A DNA stretch of 64,000 nt, from the NCBI RefSeq assembly GCF_905220565.1, contig NC_059414.1:8120001-8184000 (forward strand), in the 5' to 3' direction. The notes below the pieces were generated by a model, which searched no databases, was not told the DNA's origin, and worked only from the letters and a program-made list of their open reading frames with translations. This document shows positions 1-11,519 of this stretch, piece after piece. Made by a program: the position numbers and the translations under genes. Numbering within the stretch: position 1 is the stretch's first letter; the number at the start of each line of letters is the position of its first letter. The DNA is from Melitaea cinxia (taxonomy: Eukaryota > Arthropoda > Insecta > Lepidoptera > Nymphalidae).

Positions 1-133
1 CAAAGAATTCTCTTCAAAGTAAAAAAAAGGCTCATTTATATTTCAATATATGTAATATACAATATATTACATAATATATTACATATATTGAAATATAAAT
101 GAGCCTTTTTTTTACTTTGAAGAGAATTCTTTC
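1..133. repeat. Near-perfect palindrome (long hairpin)
   Basis: Two arms of about 62 bp (roughly 2-66 and 68-132) are almost perfect reverse complements; each contains 'aaagaattctcttcaaag' and 'aaggctcatttatattt'. The centre is AT-only. It lies in an intron of the plus-strand gene that follows. A foldback MITE is most likely, but the window edge hides any target duplication, and an assembly fold-back artefact is possible. Confidence 0.8.
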
Positions 134-436
134 AATTAAAATTATTTTTGTCTTTTGTTTATTTTTATTTGTAATAAAGATTTAATAAATAAAAAGTATT
201 TATTTATTCAAACTATTTAAAAATGGGCTTACAGTTAGTCTAAATATATGCTATATATTATTTGCTTAATTTTAATACAAAAGCGTACAGTTTTTTTTAT
301 TCATTTTATAACACACATAAAGTCGTCTTTCTTATTTTTAAGTTGATTAAAAGCGCATATGCTTTTGGAATGAAAATATTGTAAAATATAAAATAAATTC
401 CTATTAATGATGGTATACATAATATTTTAATTTCAG

Positions 437-1074
437 ACAAGCCTTAGAGAGGTCTATGTTAACTGAAATGGAGAACCTACAAACTCAGATACAACAAGCA
501 AAACATGCAACTGAAATTAATCATCTTACAGCTGAAAATTTAAAAAGAGAGGTATTGGCCACAGGGTTCTCTTACATTATTGTATTAATATTTGAATAAT
601 TTTATGAGTTATTGTTAGATGACTATAGATAACATTTAATTTTTCACCACCACCACACAAAATAATATGTAAAAAAAATTTAGTAAAGAAAATTTTTCTT
701 AGGTCGGTGTTTTAGAGAGTGCAATAATGGAGAAAAAGCGTCAAGTGGAGCGCTTAGTCCAAGAAATGAAGGAAGCTAATCTCCAGAGTTTGACTGGCAG
801 CGTGGATGAGCTACGACATCCTCTTGATGGTAAGTCTTTTTGCTTTATTTTCACTTAATTTTTTAGTCGGTGACTGTGTGTATATGTTTCTGAACTGAAC
901 TTTCATATTAATATTTCTGTGTGTAGAATTCAATTATCTGTATACATATATAATGTGTAAAAAATCTTTTCAGGATTATGTAAGGCAGGTAGTGCACGTA
1001 GGATAATAGGTTCACCGAGGCAGCTTGAAAATGCTGCACCAACTAATAAGAATCCACATGGCGTGTGGGTGTAA
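437..1074 (+). CDS. C-terminal exons of an unidentified coiled-coil protein
   Basis: Three exons splice in one frame: 437-551, 703-829 and 974-1074, with acceptors 'atttcag', 'ttcttag', 'tttcag' and donors 'gtattg', 'gtaagt'. The last exon ends in TAA at 1072-1074, and the junction phases match at both introns. The deduced 114 residues begin QALERSMLTEMENLQTQ and are rich in Glu, Lys and Gln with heptad-like leucines, so a coiled coil is likely. The tail is basic and low in helix formers and ends NPHGVWV. The upstream part lies outside the window. I do not recognise the family; a cytoskeletal or centrosomal coiled-coil protein is conceivable but unsupported. The next gene downstream, ING, converges on it from the other strand. 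Confidence 0.8.
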
Positions 1075-2150
1075 AAATATAGTACAATGCATATCACAAT
1101 ATTGTAAACAGCCTGGAAAGCAAGCCCGAAAATTAACTGATCTTTGAAAAGGCCTATTATAAAAGTTGATAAAGAAAGTTTGGAGCCTTAACTTTTATGC
1201 TACTTGATTGTGGATTTGTGGATATAATTATGTCTCCTGAGAAATTTTAATTTTCTCATTATATTTCCTTTTACTGTCAAGCAGGACACGAATTATTAAA
1301 TTAGATTAGCGGTGCTGACTCAAATTTAAAAACCTGATAACTATAATAGTTAATATAATATATCCATATCTCAAATGCCACCTTACGGGTCACCACAGCT
1401 TAAGTTATTTAGAAACTTGTTAAACTACATGTACGCAAATTGTATTTGCTTATAGAACAATGTGGGATTCATTATTTAATGTGTTTGTTGTGTTACTTTC
1501 ATAGGCTTATAGATGTGTTTAAGAGTTTTGAATATGTATAACTTTTAGCTTAGTACAAGCATAATGCTATAATGATATAGTATGCTCTAATATAACAATG
1601 CAATGTATTATCGAACTGCCATAGATATTTGTGTGAATATTACTATTAATTCGTTATTTAACTTGATGATTTGTAAGTTATTATTTAGTAGATAATTTAT
1701 TAGATTTGTGTTCAAACTAGTGTCATATTTAATTATTGTCACAAAGTATATTATAGGAGTTTTGCATTGTATGTAAATTATCGTAAAAGTATTAATTGTA
1801 TCTTGCCGTCTCGTAACGTAAAAAAGAACAAAAATTTAAAATTATAGTTACAAATATGAAAGTAATGTTCTTATTACGAAGATTTTAATTTATCGTACTA
1901 ATGTTGGGTTATAAAGGTGATAGTGTAAATTGGACAAAAAAAAATTTAACACAAAAAAGTTCTGGTATATTAGTGTAATATTGTTTTTTTTTTTTTAATT
2001 CATTTTCGAACTATCCATTATATAATTTAATTTTGGTTTTTAATATGATGTCTGTTATGTAACAATTTTTATACAACGGGCAGCAAATTTAGTAGTTAAA
2101 TATGTTTGAAGTGCATAGACAACTGCACGGTCTTATCACTCAGTTTAGGA
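1075..2150. other. Probable 3' UTR and intergenic DNA
   Basis: AT-rich sequence after the stop codon of the coiled-coil gene. The first part is presumably its 3' UTR. I see no open frame, repeat family or clear polyadenylation site. Confidence 0.5.
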
Positions 2151-2159
2151 AGCTACAGT

Positions 2160-2200
2160 GGTGGGGGTTGGCTTAGTGGTTAAAAGCCGCCATAGGCATG
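2160..2200 (+). repeat. tRNA box-A-like fragment
   Basis: 'ggcttagtggttaaaagcc' resembles the D-arm/box A of a tRNA-derived SINE head, but no box B follows. Probably the edge of a decayed SINE next to the tandem array. Confidence 0.3.
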
Positions 2201-2256
2201 AGTGGCATGACGATCGTTCTCTTTTTCTATAACACGTCACGCATTTATGTTTTAGA

Positions 2257-2406
2257 ATATAACCAATTACATTGAAAAGTCAGTCAATATAACCAATACA
2301 ATGAAACGTCACTCAATATAACCAATTACAATGAAGAACGTCACTCAATATATATAACCAATTACAATGAAGAACGTCACGCAATATAACCAATTACGAT
2401 GAAGTT
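2257..2406. repeat. Minisatellite, about 31-bp unit, five copies
   Basis: About five tandem copies of a unit built on 'ataaccaattacaatgaa' followed by 'cgtcactcaat', with small indels between units. No coding potential. Confidence 0.85.
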
Positions 2407-3481
2407 TCCCACCGCACCACGTGACGGCACTAAGCGATAGTAGACGTACGTCGTACAGCAACGTACAGCAGTATTGAAGCGAACTAAAAGTGAGACATTA
2501 TCGTACTGATCTCTCACCATTTAAATTGGGTATAGTGTTCTGACCTCTGTAACAAGACCGTGGACAACTGTGAAGCTTACTGATGGTGTCATAAGGTTAA
2601 AATTATTTATACGTAAAATGGGAGATGCATTTAAAATTAGTAATACAGTTTTATATTATATATTTCTATGCATTTGGAGCACTGGTTTTTAGAAAAAACT
2701 AAAACTTATTGACATTTCTAAATTGTTAATATTAGAAGTATTCAAGATTGTATCAAATTTTTATTCAAATTAGAGTGCCATGAGTGAAAGTTGCAATTCA
2801 TATATCTTGAAGGTACCAATAACTATATTTTCCTAAAGTTGGTACTTTTACTAATATGATATCTTTATAATACATTTATATCATGTATCTTTTCGTATTA
2901 TATAAAATAATGATCTGTCAAGTTTAATCGAATATCGCGTTTTTGCAATATAGAAATAATGTATTGATATAAAATAATCTAGTCGAAAATATAAGCCATT
3001 GCAATATGTTATAGACGATTTTCATAGAAGTATGGCCTAACAAAACTAAATATATACAAGCATAATTAATAGATGACGTTTAAGGTATATCCTAAATTTT
3101 ATTTATAGATTGGATTTCTGTGTATCATGGTTAAGTAAGATAGTTTATACAAAATATACTGACTATAGAAAAAGATTTTTATTTTCTTTATTACTAAGAA
3201 TACATCCTAGTTTGGCTGCATTACACCAGTGAAGTCGATGAGAATTATCTACAGTTGCTAAATGTCTATTTAATTCAGTTTTCGATTGTCACTTACAAAA
3301 TTAACATACTAACCTTGTCGTCATTTAAGAAAAGTACCTGGGTGACTGAGCTTAGCTCGGTATTTTTAGTAAATGGTGTTTTTTGAAAATCATATTTAAA
3401 TACTAATTACATAATAATAAAAAATATGAACTGGTTATTAAAAAAAAAAAAAATGAGTGCAATTAGAAAAAAATAATTGAT
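2407..3481. other. Unassigned intergenic DNA
   Basis: AT-rich, with no convincing exon, repeat family or RNA gene seen. Confidence 0.4.
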
Positions 3482-3556
3482 CTGGAGACATGGGATTTGA
3501 ACCGAGGTCTTCTCAGGCAATCCCGACCGGCCAATTTGCCACCTGAGCTTTTACGA
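3482..3556 (-). repeat. tRNA-related SINE head
   Basis: On the minus strand 'agctcaggtggcaaattgg' fits box A and 'ggttcaaatccc' fits box B, with a variable region between. No acceptor stem closes, so this is a tRNA-derived repeat head rather than a tRNA gene. It borders the older repeat into which the LINE at 3702-7184 inserted. Confidence 0.6.
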
Positions 3557-3689
3557 CTTTATTGACAACTGCGAAATTTACCTTCGTATTCTAACGATAT
3601 TGTAGCCATTTTTTCATTGCCTAAAAACAGGGATAAAACGAAATTTTCAAAAAATAAATCTAGCTATACCGATTTATCGCCCCCGAAAT

Positions 3690-3701
3690 TCTCCGCATAC
3701 T
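3690..3701. repeat. Target site duplication, left copy
   Basis: The 12-mer 'tctccgcatact' occurs here and again at 7185-7196. It brackets the minus-strand LINE exactly, next to its A-rich 3' end. Confidence 0.85.
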
Positions 3702-4163
3702 TTTTATTTTATTTTTATCGTTGTGGGCTTGGTTTTCCGCATTTAGACACAAAGGTGGTCCACTACGCGTGAAATGAGCCAGCTGAATTAGCCAGCCCAG
3801 CTCCTTCCAGAAGCTCAGAAGCCTCCTGGGGCGTTCACAGGCCTCTCGGAGCGTCCTTATTTCCTTAAGGATGGTAGCCCGGTGTGCAGCTATTCCCTCG
3901 CATTCCAGGATTTTACCTGGGCGGCTGTTTCTTCAGCAGCCAGACATTCCCTCCAAAGAGGACTGTCTGTTGCATTCATGGTGATTAAGTGCAATGTGGC
4001 CGGTAATCGTGCCAACAACTATTCTGATGTCCAGGCGGTTAAGACTGAGCAGTTGGCACGATAGGTGCGGTGATACTTTCGCGAGTATCATTTTGGACTG
4101 TCTACAGCCGGTTTGGTTTGCCCAAAGGGCATTGTGAGTTGCACGTGTGCGTTGCCTTACCCA

Positions 4164-4424
4164 CTAGCGCAGTTGTCCAAATGGTAGCGGCATTAGGATG
4201 GTTGGGCCGGCAACCTTTGTATTGGACCCCTGTCTTGCAAGCTCGTCGGTGGCATCGTTTCTGTGTGATCCACTATGTCCTTTTATCCACTGGAGGATTA
4301 CCTCGTTATGTGAGGCCAATACTTCCAGGGTTTGGTGACATTCGTATATAAGACTCGAGTTAGTCGAATTGCTTCTTAGTGCTTTGAGTACAGCCATGCT
4401 GTCCGACAGAATACAATGTTGCAA
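4164..4424 (-). pseudogene. LINE RNase H domain remnant
   Basis: An open stretch of 86 codons contains CILSDSMAVLKAL (second-acid region of RNase H) and IKGHSGSHRNDATDELAR (the His and last Asp region). The first catalytic segment lies upstream in other frames (within 4513-4728), so the domain is broken. It follows the RT remnant in the usual order for I/LOA-type elements. Confidence 0.75.
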
Positions 4425-4756
4425 TCCCTAATTCCTTTTGACAGGACGGCGGTGGCTGCGTGGGTTATCGCAACACAGTCACATTGGAAGATGGAGCTGT
4501 ATTGGCCCAGCGTTAGTGATAAATGGATATTAAGGTCTTGTGAGTACACTCCGGCACCGGTGTCAGACCCCATTTTGGAGCCATCCGTGCAAATGCGGAC
4601 CTCGCGTAAGCCGGACTGGTCACATTCAGCCTCAAATGGTTGTATATGGTATTTCCTTTCGAAAATATGTTGTTTGGGAATCCTATCACATGGAGTAGCA
4701 AGTAGTATAGCTCACAAGGTTGCTCCAAAGTTTATTGCGTGGACCGCCCAAGTGTT

Positions 4757-6001
4757 TCAGTCTGATGACATAGCCGCCTCTTGTTGTATAAACAGATCAA
4801 GCGGTGCCAGGTCAACTATAACCGCAAGAGCTGCCGTGGGGGCGGTACGCATGCAGCCAGTGATTGCAGAGCATGCTATTCTCTGAAACCGCTGGAGCTT
4901 ATTTTTAACGGTCGTAAGTTCTGTTCTCTGCCACCAGATTACTGCACCGTAGGTGATTATAGGCCTGACAATAATTTTGTAAAGCCATAGAGTAATTTTA
5001 GGTGATATTCCCCAGCTTTTGCCGAGGAGCCGTTTGCATTGGCAGAGGATTATGCTGGCTTTGTTGATTTTTGAGTCTAAATGCCTGTTCCAGAGAAGTT
5101 TGCTATCTAGGATTACTCCCAAGATATTTGACCTCCTTGGTTAGGGCAAGACTGGTGCCAAAAAATTTAGGGAGTTTAAGGTTCCCTAAATTCCGTTTAT
5201 TTGTGAACATCACAAGTTCCGTCTTTGCGGGGTTCACTGTTAAGTCGTGGTCCATACACCACTGATCAACGACTTTAAATGCGGCCCTCATTTGGTCGCA
5301 GACTGTCCCCTCAGAAGGTCCACTGACGAGTACAGTTAAGTCATCTGCATAGCCCACTGTGAGAAATCTGTGGTCATTGAGCAAGGTGATCAGTTCGTCG
5401 ATCACTATGTTCCACAGAAGGGGGAAAGGACCCCCCCTGCGGACACCCCCTCGCTACAACGCCTCTGGTTATTTCATTCACAGTGAATTGGATGGCCCTG
5501 TACTTTAGCATGCTGTCAATCCAATCCACTCGGCAATTGTGGTGTTGACTCCATGCTTAGTCAGGGCCCGGCTTATGCTGGTAAACTTAGTTTTATCAAA
5601 GGCCCCTTCAGTATCGATAAAGGCGCCTAGGGTTGATATTTTGTGGTGGAGATTGCCCTCTATGTAGGATATAACCTTATGTAGGGCAGAGTCCGTTGAT
5701 TTGCCAATTGAGTAGGCGTGCTGGTTGGGATTCAGAGGTTGCTCAACTAGAGTTGTGCTCCTCAGCTCCCGATCTATTAGCCTTTCCAGAACTTTCAATA
5801 GAAAGGAGGAAAGAAGGAATAGGTCTGAATATTTTGGTTGCGAGTAGTCTCCTTTGCCGGGTTTAGGTACCTAGGGGTGAAGACTACCTTGACTCCCCTC
5901 CATATCTTAGGAGTGTAGCAGTAAGTTAAGCAACTCCTATATATGGAGACAAGGTGGTCGATAAGTTTCCTATCATTCCATCTTAGCAGGCCTAGAAACA
6001 C
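4757..6001 (-). pseudogene. LINE reverse transcriptase domain remnant
   Basis: Three main in-frame blocks cover the RT on the minus strand: 6001-5795 (RKLIDHLVSIYRSCL and KIWRGVKVVF), 5798-5505 (NPNQHAYSIGKSTDSAL and AFIDTEGAFDKT, motif A region) and 5405-4757 (VGYADDLTVLVSG, the catalytic motif C; then GVILDSKLLWNRHL, thumb). A G/C-run frameshift around 5405-5460 breaks the PQGGVLSP region. The catalytic YADD survives, but the enzyme cannot be made in one piece. Confidence 0.85.
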
Positions 6002-6453
6002 CTTATCCAGTCCTGCTGACTTGTATGGGAGGAAACTGTTGATGGCCCATATTACTCATCATCATCGTCATGTGTGACAATTTTCTCCTCCCATGCCACA
6101 TTTCTTTCGATTTGGCATCCTGGGAAGTGTGTAGTCATTAACAGTTCTGAGGTTTCCAGATCCGTTTTGGTGTAGGGTCTATCTGGTTTTTTCAGGCATC
6201 CCAAGCTGTGCACCGTTTCGCTGCACAGTATATTCTTTACTCTGTTCGCCTGATTATTCGTTTCAATGTTAGTAAAAAATCGCTTCTAGCACTCCTTCCT
6301 CATTCTGATGCGCCTTTTGTAGTGATATTAGGCTTGCTTGTAGGCATCCCAGTGGTGTTCTAGACAAGTATTCTTTGCTCTATTGCAACTACACTTCCTC
6401 ACCCTGCGTCGTAGTTTTTCGAGCTCCTGTGCCCTTTACGAAACCGTCGCGCT

Positions 6454-7133
6454 CTAGGTGATGAATGTTTGTTCAAAGCTGGTGATTAGGCAGTCGGTTA
6501 TCTGGTTGATATGATTATCAATGTCCTCCGTGCCTTTATGGTTGTTGGGTAGTACAACGCCTTTGATTTTCTCCGCTGTCAGAAGCTCATACCTGCCGCG
6601 GTCCATCTTCCGAGGGTTACGGCGGGGTTTAGGTGACGTCAGTGTGAATTCTAGGTTGTATTTGATCCACCGGTGATCAGAGCACGACACGTCGTCAGAC
6701 ACATGCCAATCTGAAATATATTCGGACACATGCTCGGTCGCCAGAGTTAGATCTATGATGGTTTGGGATCTCGAAGTTACAAAGGTTGGTTCCGATACTT
6801 TATTTATATCATTAAGGTAAGTTGCGAGTAAAAATGAAAAAGTCCTCACCTCGCTGGTTGTTGTCCTTGCTGCCAAATAGCGCATGGTGCGCATTGCAGT
6901 CAGCGAATATGATGAGCTCCAGACCCTGGCGCTCGCAGCTCGCTACTCAGCAAGGGTGGCTAGCTCTGGAGTGGGGATGTCAGCATCGCCCGGCAAGTAG
7001 GCGGATGCCATCACCACATCAGGTAGGCCTGAAGAGGGTTCTTTTTGGAGTCTAACGTTTGTAAGATCTCTGCTGCAGAACTCGGTTATTATGGTGATGT
7101 TCACGTCCTTGTGTGCATAGATACAAGTGCGTG
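6454..7133 (-). pseudogene. LINE APE-type endonuclease remnant
   Basis: Minus-strand reading gives DVVMASAYLPGD, then after a TAG/frameshift near 6945 FADCNAHHALFGS, then SEPTFVTSRSQTIIDLTLA and CSDHRWI. These are the central and C-terminal signatures of the exonuclease-endonuclease-phosphatase fold in non-LTR elements; SDH is the terminal catalytic motif. The N-terminal part is missing because of 5' truncation. Confidence 0.8.
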
Positions 7134-7184
7134 GGTGGTGTACGTTATTATTTAGAAGTAACTTACCTCCAATGTTGCTTAGAC

Positions 7185-7196
7185 TCTCCGCATACT
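7185..7196. repeat. Target site duplication, right copy
   Basis: Second copy of 'tctccgcatact', at the 5' end of the minus-strand LINE. Confidence 0.85.
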
Positions 7197-7300
7197 AAAT
7201 TTTATGAAAATCATTTGAGCCGTTTTTGAGATTCAGATTATATATATATATATATGTAATCAAATCAATATATATACAATAATTGCTCGTTTAATAGTAT
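7197..7300 (+). repeat. Older repeat tail with (TA)n and 'attgctcgttta'
   Basis: Continues the repeat interrupted by the LINE. It reads through 'gccgtttttgagattcagatt' into a TA run and 'caataattgctcgttta', a 3' end I associate with a common lepidopteran interspersed repeat. Confidence 0.5.
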
Positions 7301-8080
7301 TATTACTTTAAGGTATCTACCTTAAAGTATCTGCAATCGTTTTTCTTTAATTTGATATAACATATATGATTAAAATAAAACTCAAATAATTAAAAATCTT
7401 ATATTTAAATTTAAGAAATAAAATGTTTAAGTTTAACTGCAGTAGAAAACTTCTTTCTGTAGAGTAGTCATTATTGCATTAAAATTTGACGTTATTTATA
7501 TTATGTCATAAAATTCTCTTCATAACGAGAACAATATCATAATATATACAAATTTCTTGCGAAAATAAGTTATTTTAATAAAAACGAAACCTTTTTATCT
7601 ATTCTTTCCAACCGGCAATAAAGAATATTTTTTTTTACATTATAAAATTTGAATAACATTTTAATAATCATCACATATAAATACTTAAGTTTGTAAAGCA
7701 ATAGTCTGTTTTAGTTTACATTATGTGAGATGACTACGATTATTCTTACTTTATTAATATTTAATATATTTTTATGTTTGTAATTGAAATATGTACTAAA
7801 TTCCTAGTTTAAATTTAATATAAATAATAAACTCCGATTATAAATTAATATAATTTAAACCATATTGTTCTCTCATTTTGTAATATTGTCATGACGTCTA
7901 TTATGTATATTTTATTAATACAAAATAAGAACCAAGTATTTTAATTCATTTAAGCTGCTTTTTATATTCGGTTCGTGATTAAAATGAATACTTTTTGAAT
8001 GTAGGATTCAGCTTCAAAATATATACAAAGTTTGCTGAGTCAAGTATAATCAAGTCATCTCACTAGCGATTGAACAATCG
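7301..8080. other. Intergenic DNA and probable ING 3' UTR
   Basis: AT-rich. The part nearest 8080 is presumably the 3' UTR of the minus-strand ING gene; 'tttatt' (AATAAA on the minus strand) occurs near 7750 and could serve polyadenylation. Nothing else seen. Confidence 0.4.
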
Positions 8081-10821
8081 CTATGCTTTTTCTTCCTTTT
8101 CTTTATTATAACGTTCGAGTTCTTTAAGAAATTGTCCTTTAGGCTTCATTACGTTTGGACGATCACCACGACACTTCGGGCAAAACCATTTCCCTTTTGG
8201 CTTGGTTGTGAGAAAGACACAGGAAAAATGGAACCACTCAATTGGGCAGAGGTCGTTGTCACATAGGATCATCTCGCCATACGAAATTTGGTCACAAAGG
8301 CAGTAGCGAGGCTCATCTGGGTCTATTGGATCTGTTTCCTCAGGGGGAGTTTCTGAGCGTTGTGCTGCTTGCCGAGCTTTACGTTTTTTCTTCTTTCCTA
8401 TACCTAGATAAAAAAAATTTATGAGTCGAAAATTTTAGTAATATCATTATTACAACAATGAATATATATCTAGCTAAAACACCAGAGTGTACCCCTGATT
8501 TTGTTATCACTCGTTGTTTGAAGTGTCTCCCTAAAGAAGCAGTTTTAGAGATGTATTCGTGTCAAATGAAAAAAAAAAAAAAACTGCCAAATATAATTGT
8601 AGATACCTTTTTTATGTGTAGTACTGTGCGAATGTCTCTCACTATCACGTTCACCGGAATCAGCCCCATCAGTTGCTGTGCTCACGTTAGTACGTGACCG
8701 CCTCGCACGCTTTGACCAGCGTTCTCCTATTGGTTGGGTTATTTACTTATTAAGACACATAGAAGAAAGAATATACATTACAAATATCAGTAAGATACCA
8801 CATAAACTCATTCGAGTTTTACCATAAATAATGTATGTGTACATAATTTTATCTATAATATAAAAATGAGTCGCTGAATGTGTTGCTAAGCGCAAAACTC
8901 GAGAACGGTTGGACCGATTTCGCTAATTCTTTTTTTAAAATATTCCTTGAAGTACGAGGAAGGTTCTTACGGAGAGAAAAATTCTAAAAAAAAAAAATTT
9001 TAATTTCCTGAAAAAGTCTAAAAACAACACTTTTCTATACTCCCATACAAAAGATTTGTGATAATACTTAAAAGTCAATTTGAACTTTAATACCATACGA
9101 TAAAGTTTGTGTTAGGCGATACGAAGTTCGCCGGGTCAGCTAGTTATTAATAAACTAAAATTGTCCAGAAGACTGTAAGAGATTATGCAATTGACAAACT
9201 ATTAAAGGGGGTTTATTGGTAACTTTATTATAAATATGAGGTGTGGTGTGGTGTGGTCCCATTTAAATTTGAATGAATTAAGACAAGTACTTTTTGAGTT
9301 ATCCCTTATAGTGCTTATTTAATTGAATATTTTTAAGACACTACCATTGTATTACTAGTTGATGTAAATTGAAGTCAGTTTTTTGTTTGTAAATAAACAA
9401 TTGTTATAATAAAATGTATTATGTTCCTGGTTTTCTTCAAGTTCAAAATTTAATATATTTAAGGTCATATTTCATTTATTTTAGTTATTACCGTTTAGTG
9501 AATGAAATGTAAATCTTTCAAGTTCATTCTTATTTACTTTACTTGGGACTAGTTTGTTACACATTGGCATTTGAATTTTTATTTAATTTTTTTTTTACTT
9601 TTTATTACTATATCTTAGAAATGGAAAGAAAATCATTACCTATGTATTATTGTATTGTTGTTAACATTATGCCTTACGCTTATCTTACAGGTGATTTATT
9701 ACTTAAGACTGCAGATTGATTATCCTAAGCCTGCTAAATCTAGAATGTGGTCCGACGCTATTTCTCTATTACAATGTGCATCAGAGAAATGATTAAGTTA
9801 TACTAATCTCTTCTTACCTCCTGACTTATCTTTATCTGCTTTTTCCTTCTCTTTATCACTGGATCTCTCTGGGGTTTGGGGAGGTGGTGCGTGATGCTGT
9901 TGCACTTGTGTACTTGTGTCCTTGTCATTAGACCTAGACTCCGATGCTTGAGGTGACTCTTCTTTAACTGTGCCATTTGTCGTAACTTCCAAAGAAGAAA
10001 CTGGAGAAAATAATTTGTTTCATTATAATTCAACATTATATACGTTTAATTTTTTTGTTACATAAGTGTGAAAAAATTTACATATATTAAAAAACAATAC
10101 ACAGAAAATATTCTCACACTGCTAACTCATTTATGGGCAAACACAACTAGCATTTTACAATTAAACTTAAAAGACATTTACCCAGTTTCTTATGATCAGC
10201 ATCGAGTGATCGTTGCTTGTTGTCAATGAGGTCTTGAAGGAGTTGAACAACCTGTAGTTTTTCATCGCCAATCTCTTGCGCTGCAACTAGAGCTGCTTGA
10301 AGTCGTAACGCTGCTCTACCACGGCGACGCTCTTCAGTTGTGGGCCCTATACAAACTGCTAAATATGCTTCAGCATCACGGAGGCACTCTAGAAATAAAA
10401 TGACTAATTTGAAAGGGCAAGCTTCGAACAAGAACTTAGCAAAAAATGTTTTAAAGAAGGTATGATATTAGCGTTACAAAAATTATTTTATAACACAAGA
10501 TAAATATTAATGATAAAGTTTAATACAATTATAACAACGCAGTTATATCAAAATATGTGTGGTACATTGAGAAAACGTCAACACAATCCGTAATCTTTTA
10601 AACGGTTCTTTGAAACTCTAGGTAGACGAGAAGCTATTTACGTAAAACTTCAGCAGTGTTCTAAGTTATAAATATGATATTTTACCTCTGTAAGTCACGT
10701 CTAGTTCTCGCATACGCGATAATTGTCGTTGCAAATCATTAGGCAAATTTTCAACGCAATCTAAGTAATTTTCAACGTAAGTTGCTGAAAGTAGCGCTTC
10801 CGTGGACGTTTGATTCAACAT
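8081..10821 (-). CDS. ING1: Inhibitor of growth protein, ING1/ING2 type (complete, four exons)
   Basis: Four minus-strand exons, 10821-10686, 10388-10182, 10000-9818 and 8403-8081, join in frame (all junctions phase 1) to 282 residues ending in TAG. The N-terminal ING domain shows YVENYLDCVENLPNDLQRQL and, after the first intron, AAQEIGDEKLQVVQLLQDLID, matching the paired-helix dimer region of ING1/2. A Ser/Lys-rich linker leads to a basic KKKKRKARQ stretch and a C4HC3 PHD finger from about residue 210 (YCLCDQISYGEMILCDNDLC, then HFSC and FCPKCRGD). ING PHD fingers bind histone H3 trimethyl-Lys4 and tether histone-modifying complexes in the nucleus; ING1/2 belong with Sin3-HDAC. The linker exon is poorly conserved. 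Exact paralogue (1 versus 2) is not resolved. Intron 3 carries a Helitron. Confidence 0.95.
8852..9143 (+). mobile_element. Small non-autonomous Helitron
   Basis: Begins TCTATAATATAAAAATGAG and ends in GCGATACGAAGTTCGCC followed by GGGTCAGCTAG, inserted between A (8851) and T (9144): the Helitron rule 5'-TC...CTAG-3' at A^T. A second copy with the same ends lies at 26574-26775. It sits in ING intron 3 and has no coding capacity. Confidence 0.85.
9240..9325 (+). repeat. Fragment of the AACCGACTTC repeat family
   Basis: 'gtggtcccatttaaatttg' followed by 'aagtactttttgagttat' matches the interior of the family with full copies such as 48076-48575. A 'gtgtg' expansion precedes it. Confidence 0.55.
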
Positions 10822-11406
10822 GGCTAAAGAATCTTAACAGTTTTCATTATCGGAATAAGAGAAACGATAGAAATATAATTAACTTTCAAAGGAAATAACA
10901 AGTTATTACAATCCAAAGCCGTCAAACGTTCGTAAACTACACAAGCCATAGACACAAACACAAAAGTTCAGAAATAAACAAATGAAAAAAAAAAAACAAG
11001 AAAAATTGGTAACTTGAAAATTGCTTATGATAGGTGCGTACTTTATTTGATATATTATTAGTAAGTTCTTCTTCTTGTATAATGTCCATTTCCAAACACG
11101 ATTTTAAGTTTAGAAATATGTCAGTCACGTAATAAATAATATTGTCAGTTTTCAAACTTTTAGATTATGAAGTTGTGTAATTAATAGGTAATCCAATTAA
11201 TACGAATATGATTGTAACGAATGAATTTAACAGTAAAACAAATACGCTAAAGCGATTTTAACCAATAGAAGTTGAAGTAGAAAAAAAATCACTAAAGCTT
11301 TTTAAAGTAGAACTCAGTTGATCAAACAACGAATTTCATTAGTTTACCTGTTGTTAATTTAATGTAAATATTTGTATAGTCTGTTAAGGTAGTTTGTAAC
11401 ACTACC
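10822..11406. other. ING upstream region
   Basis: About 600 bp upstream of the ING start codon, presumably 5' UTR and promoter. No CpG-rich block, clear TATA box or repeat stands out. Confidence 0.35.
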
Positions 11407-11519
11407 CTGTTGAAAAATTCCAATAGGATCCCATCAAAAGCGACTACCCAATAAATATTTATTGGTTTCTAAGTGGCTTTTGTCGCTTTTGATGGAATCC
11501 TATTGGAATTTTTCAATAG
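11407..11519. mobile_element. Foldback MITE with about 36-bp inverted ends
   Basis: Left end 11407-11441 (ctgttgaaaaattccaatag...) is the near-perfect reverse complement of 11481-11519 (...ctattggaatttttcaatag). The spacer of about 40 bp has no coding potential. I could not define the target duplication. Confidence 0.75.

Larger units (their letters stand above)
3702..7184 (-). mobile_element. Decayed RNase H-bearing LINE, 5'-truncated, with 12-bp TSD
   Basis: Read on the minus strand this encodes, in order, an APE-type endonuclease (7130-6454), a reverse transcriptase (6001-4757) and an RNase H (4424-4164), then a 3' UTR ending in an A-rich tail (A4TA4TA5) at 3702. Stops and frameshifts break every domain. 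The order EN-RT-RNase H and the YADD motif fit the I/LOA/R1 group. The 5' end at 7184 cuts into the endonuclease, as expected for incomplete target-primed reverse transcription. Removing it rejoins an older repeat that continues from 7197 with 'aaattttatgaaaatca'. Confidence 0.85.

Noticed and set aside
3482..3556. Functional tRNA gene on the minus strand
   Set aside because: Box A and box B are present, but the acceptor stem does not pair. SINE heads look like this.
3882..4886. Plus-strand open frames of 60-156 codons
   Set aside because: Antisense to LINE RT and RNase H remnants that are clearly coded on the minus strand.
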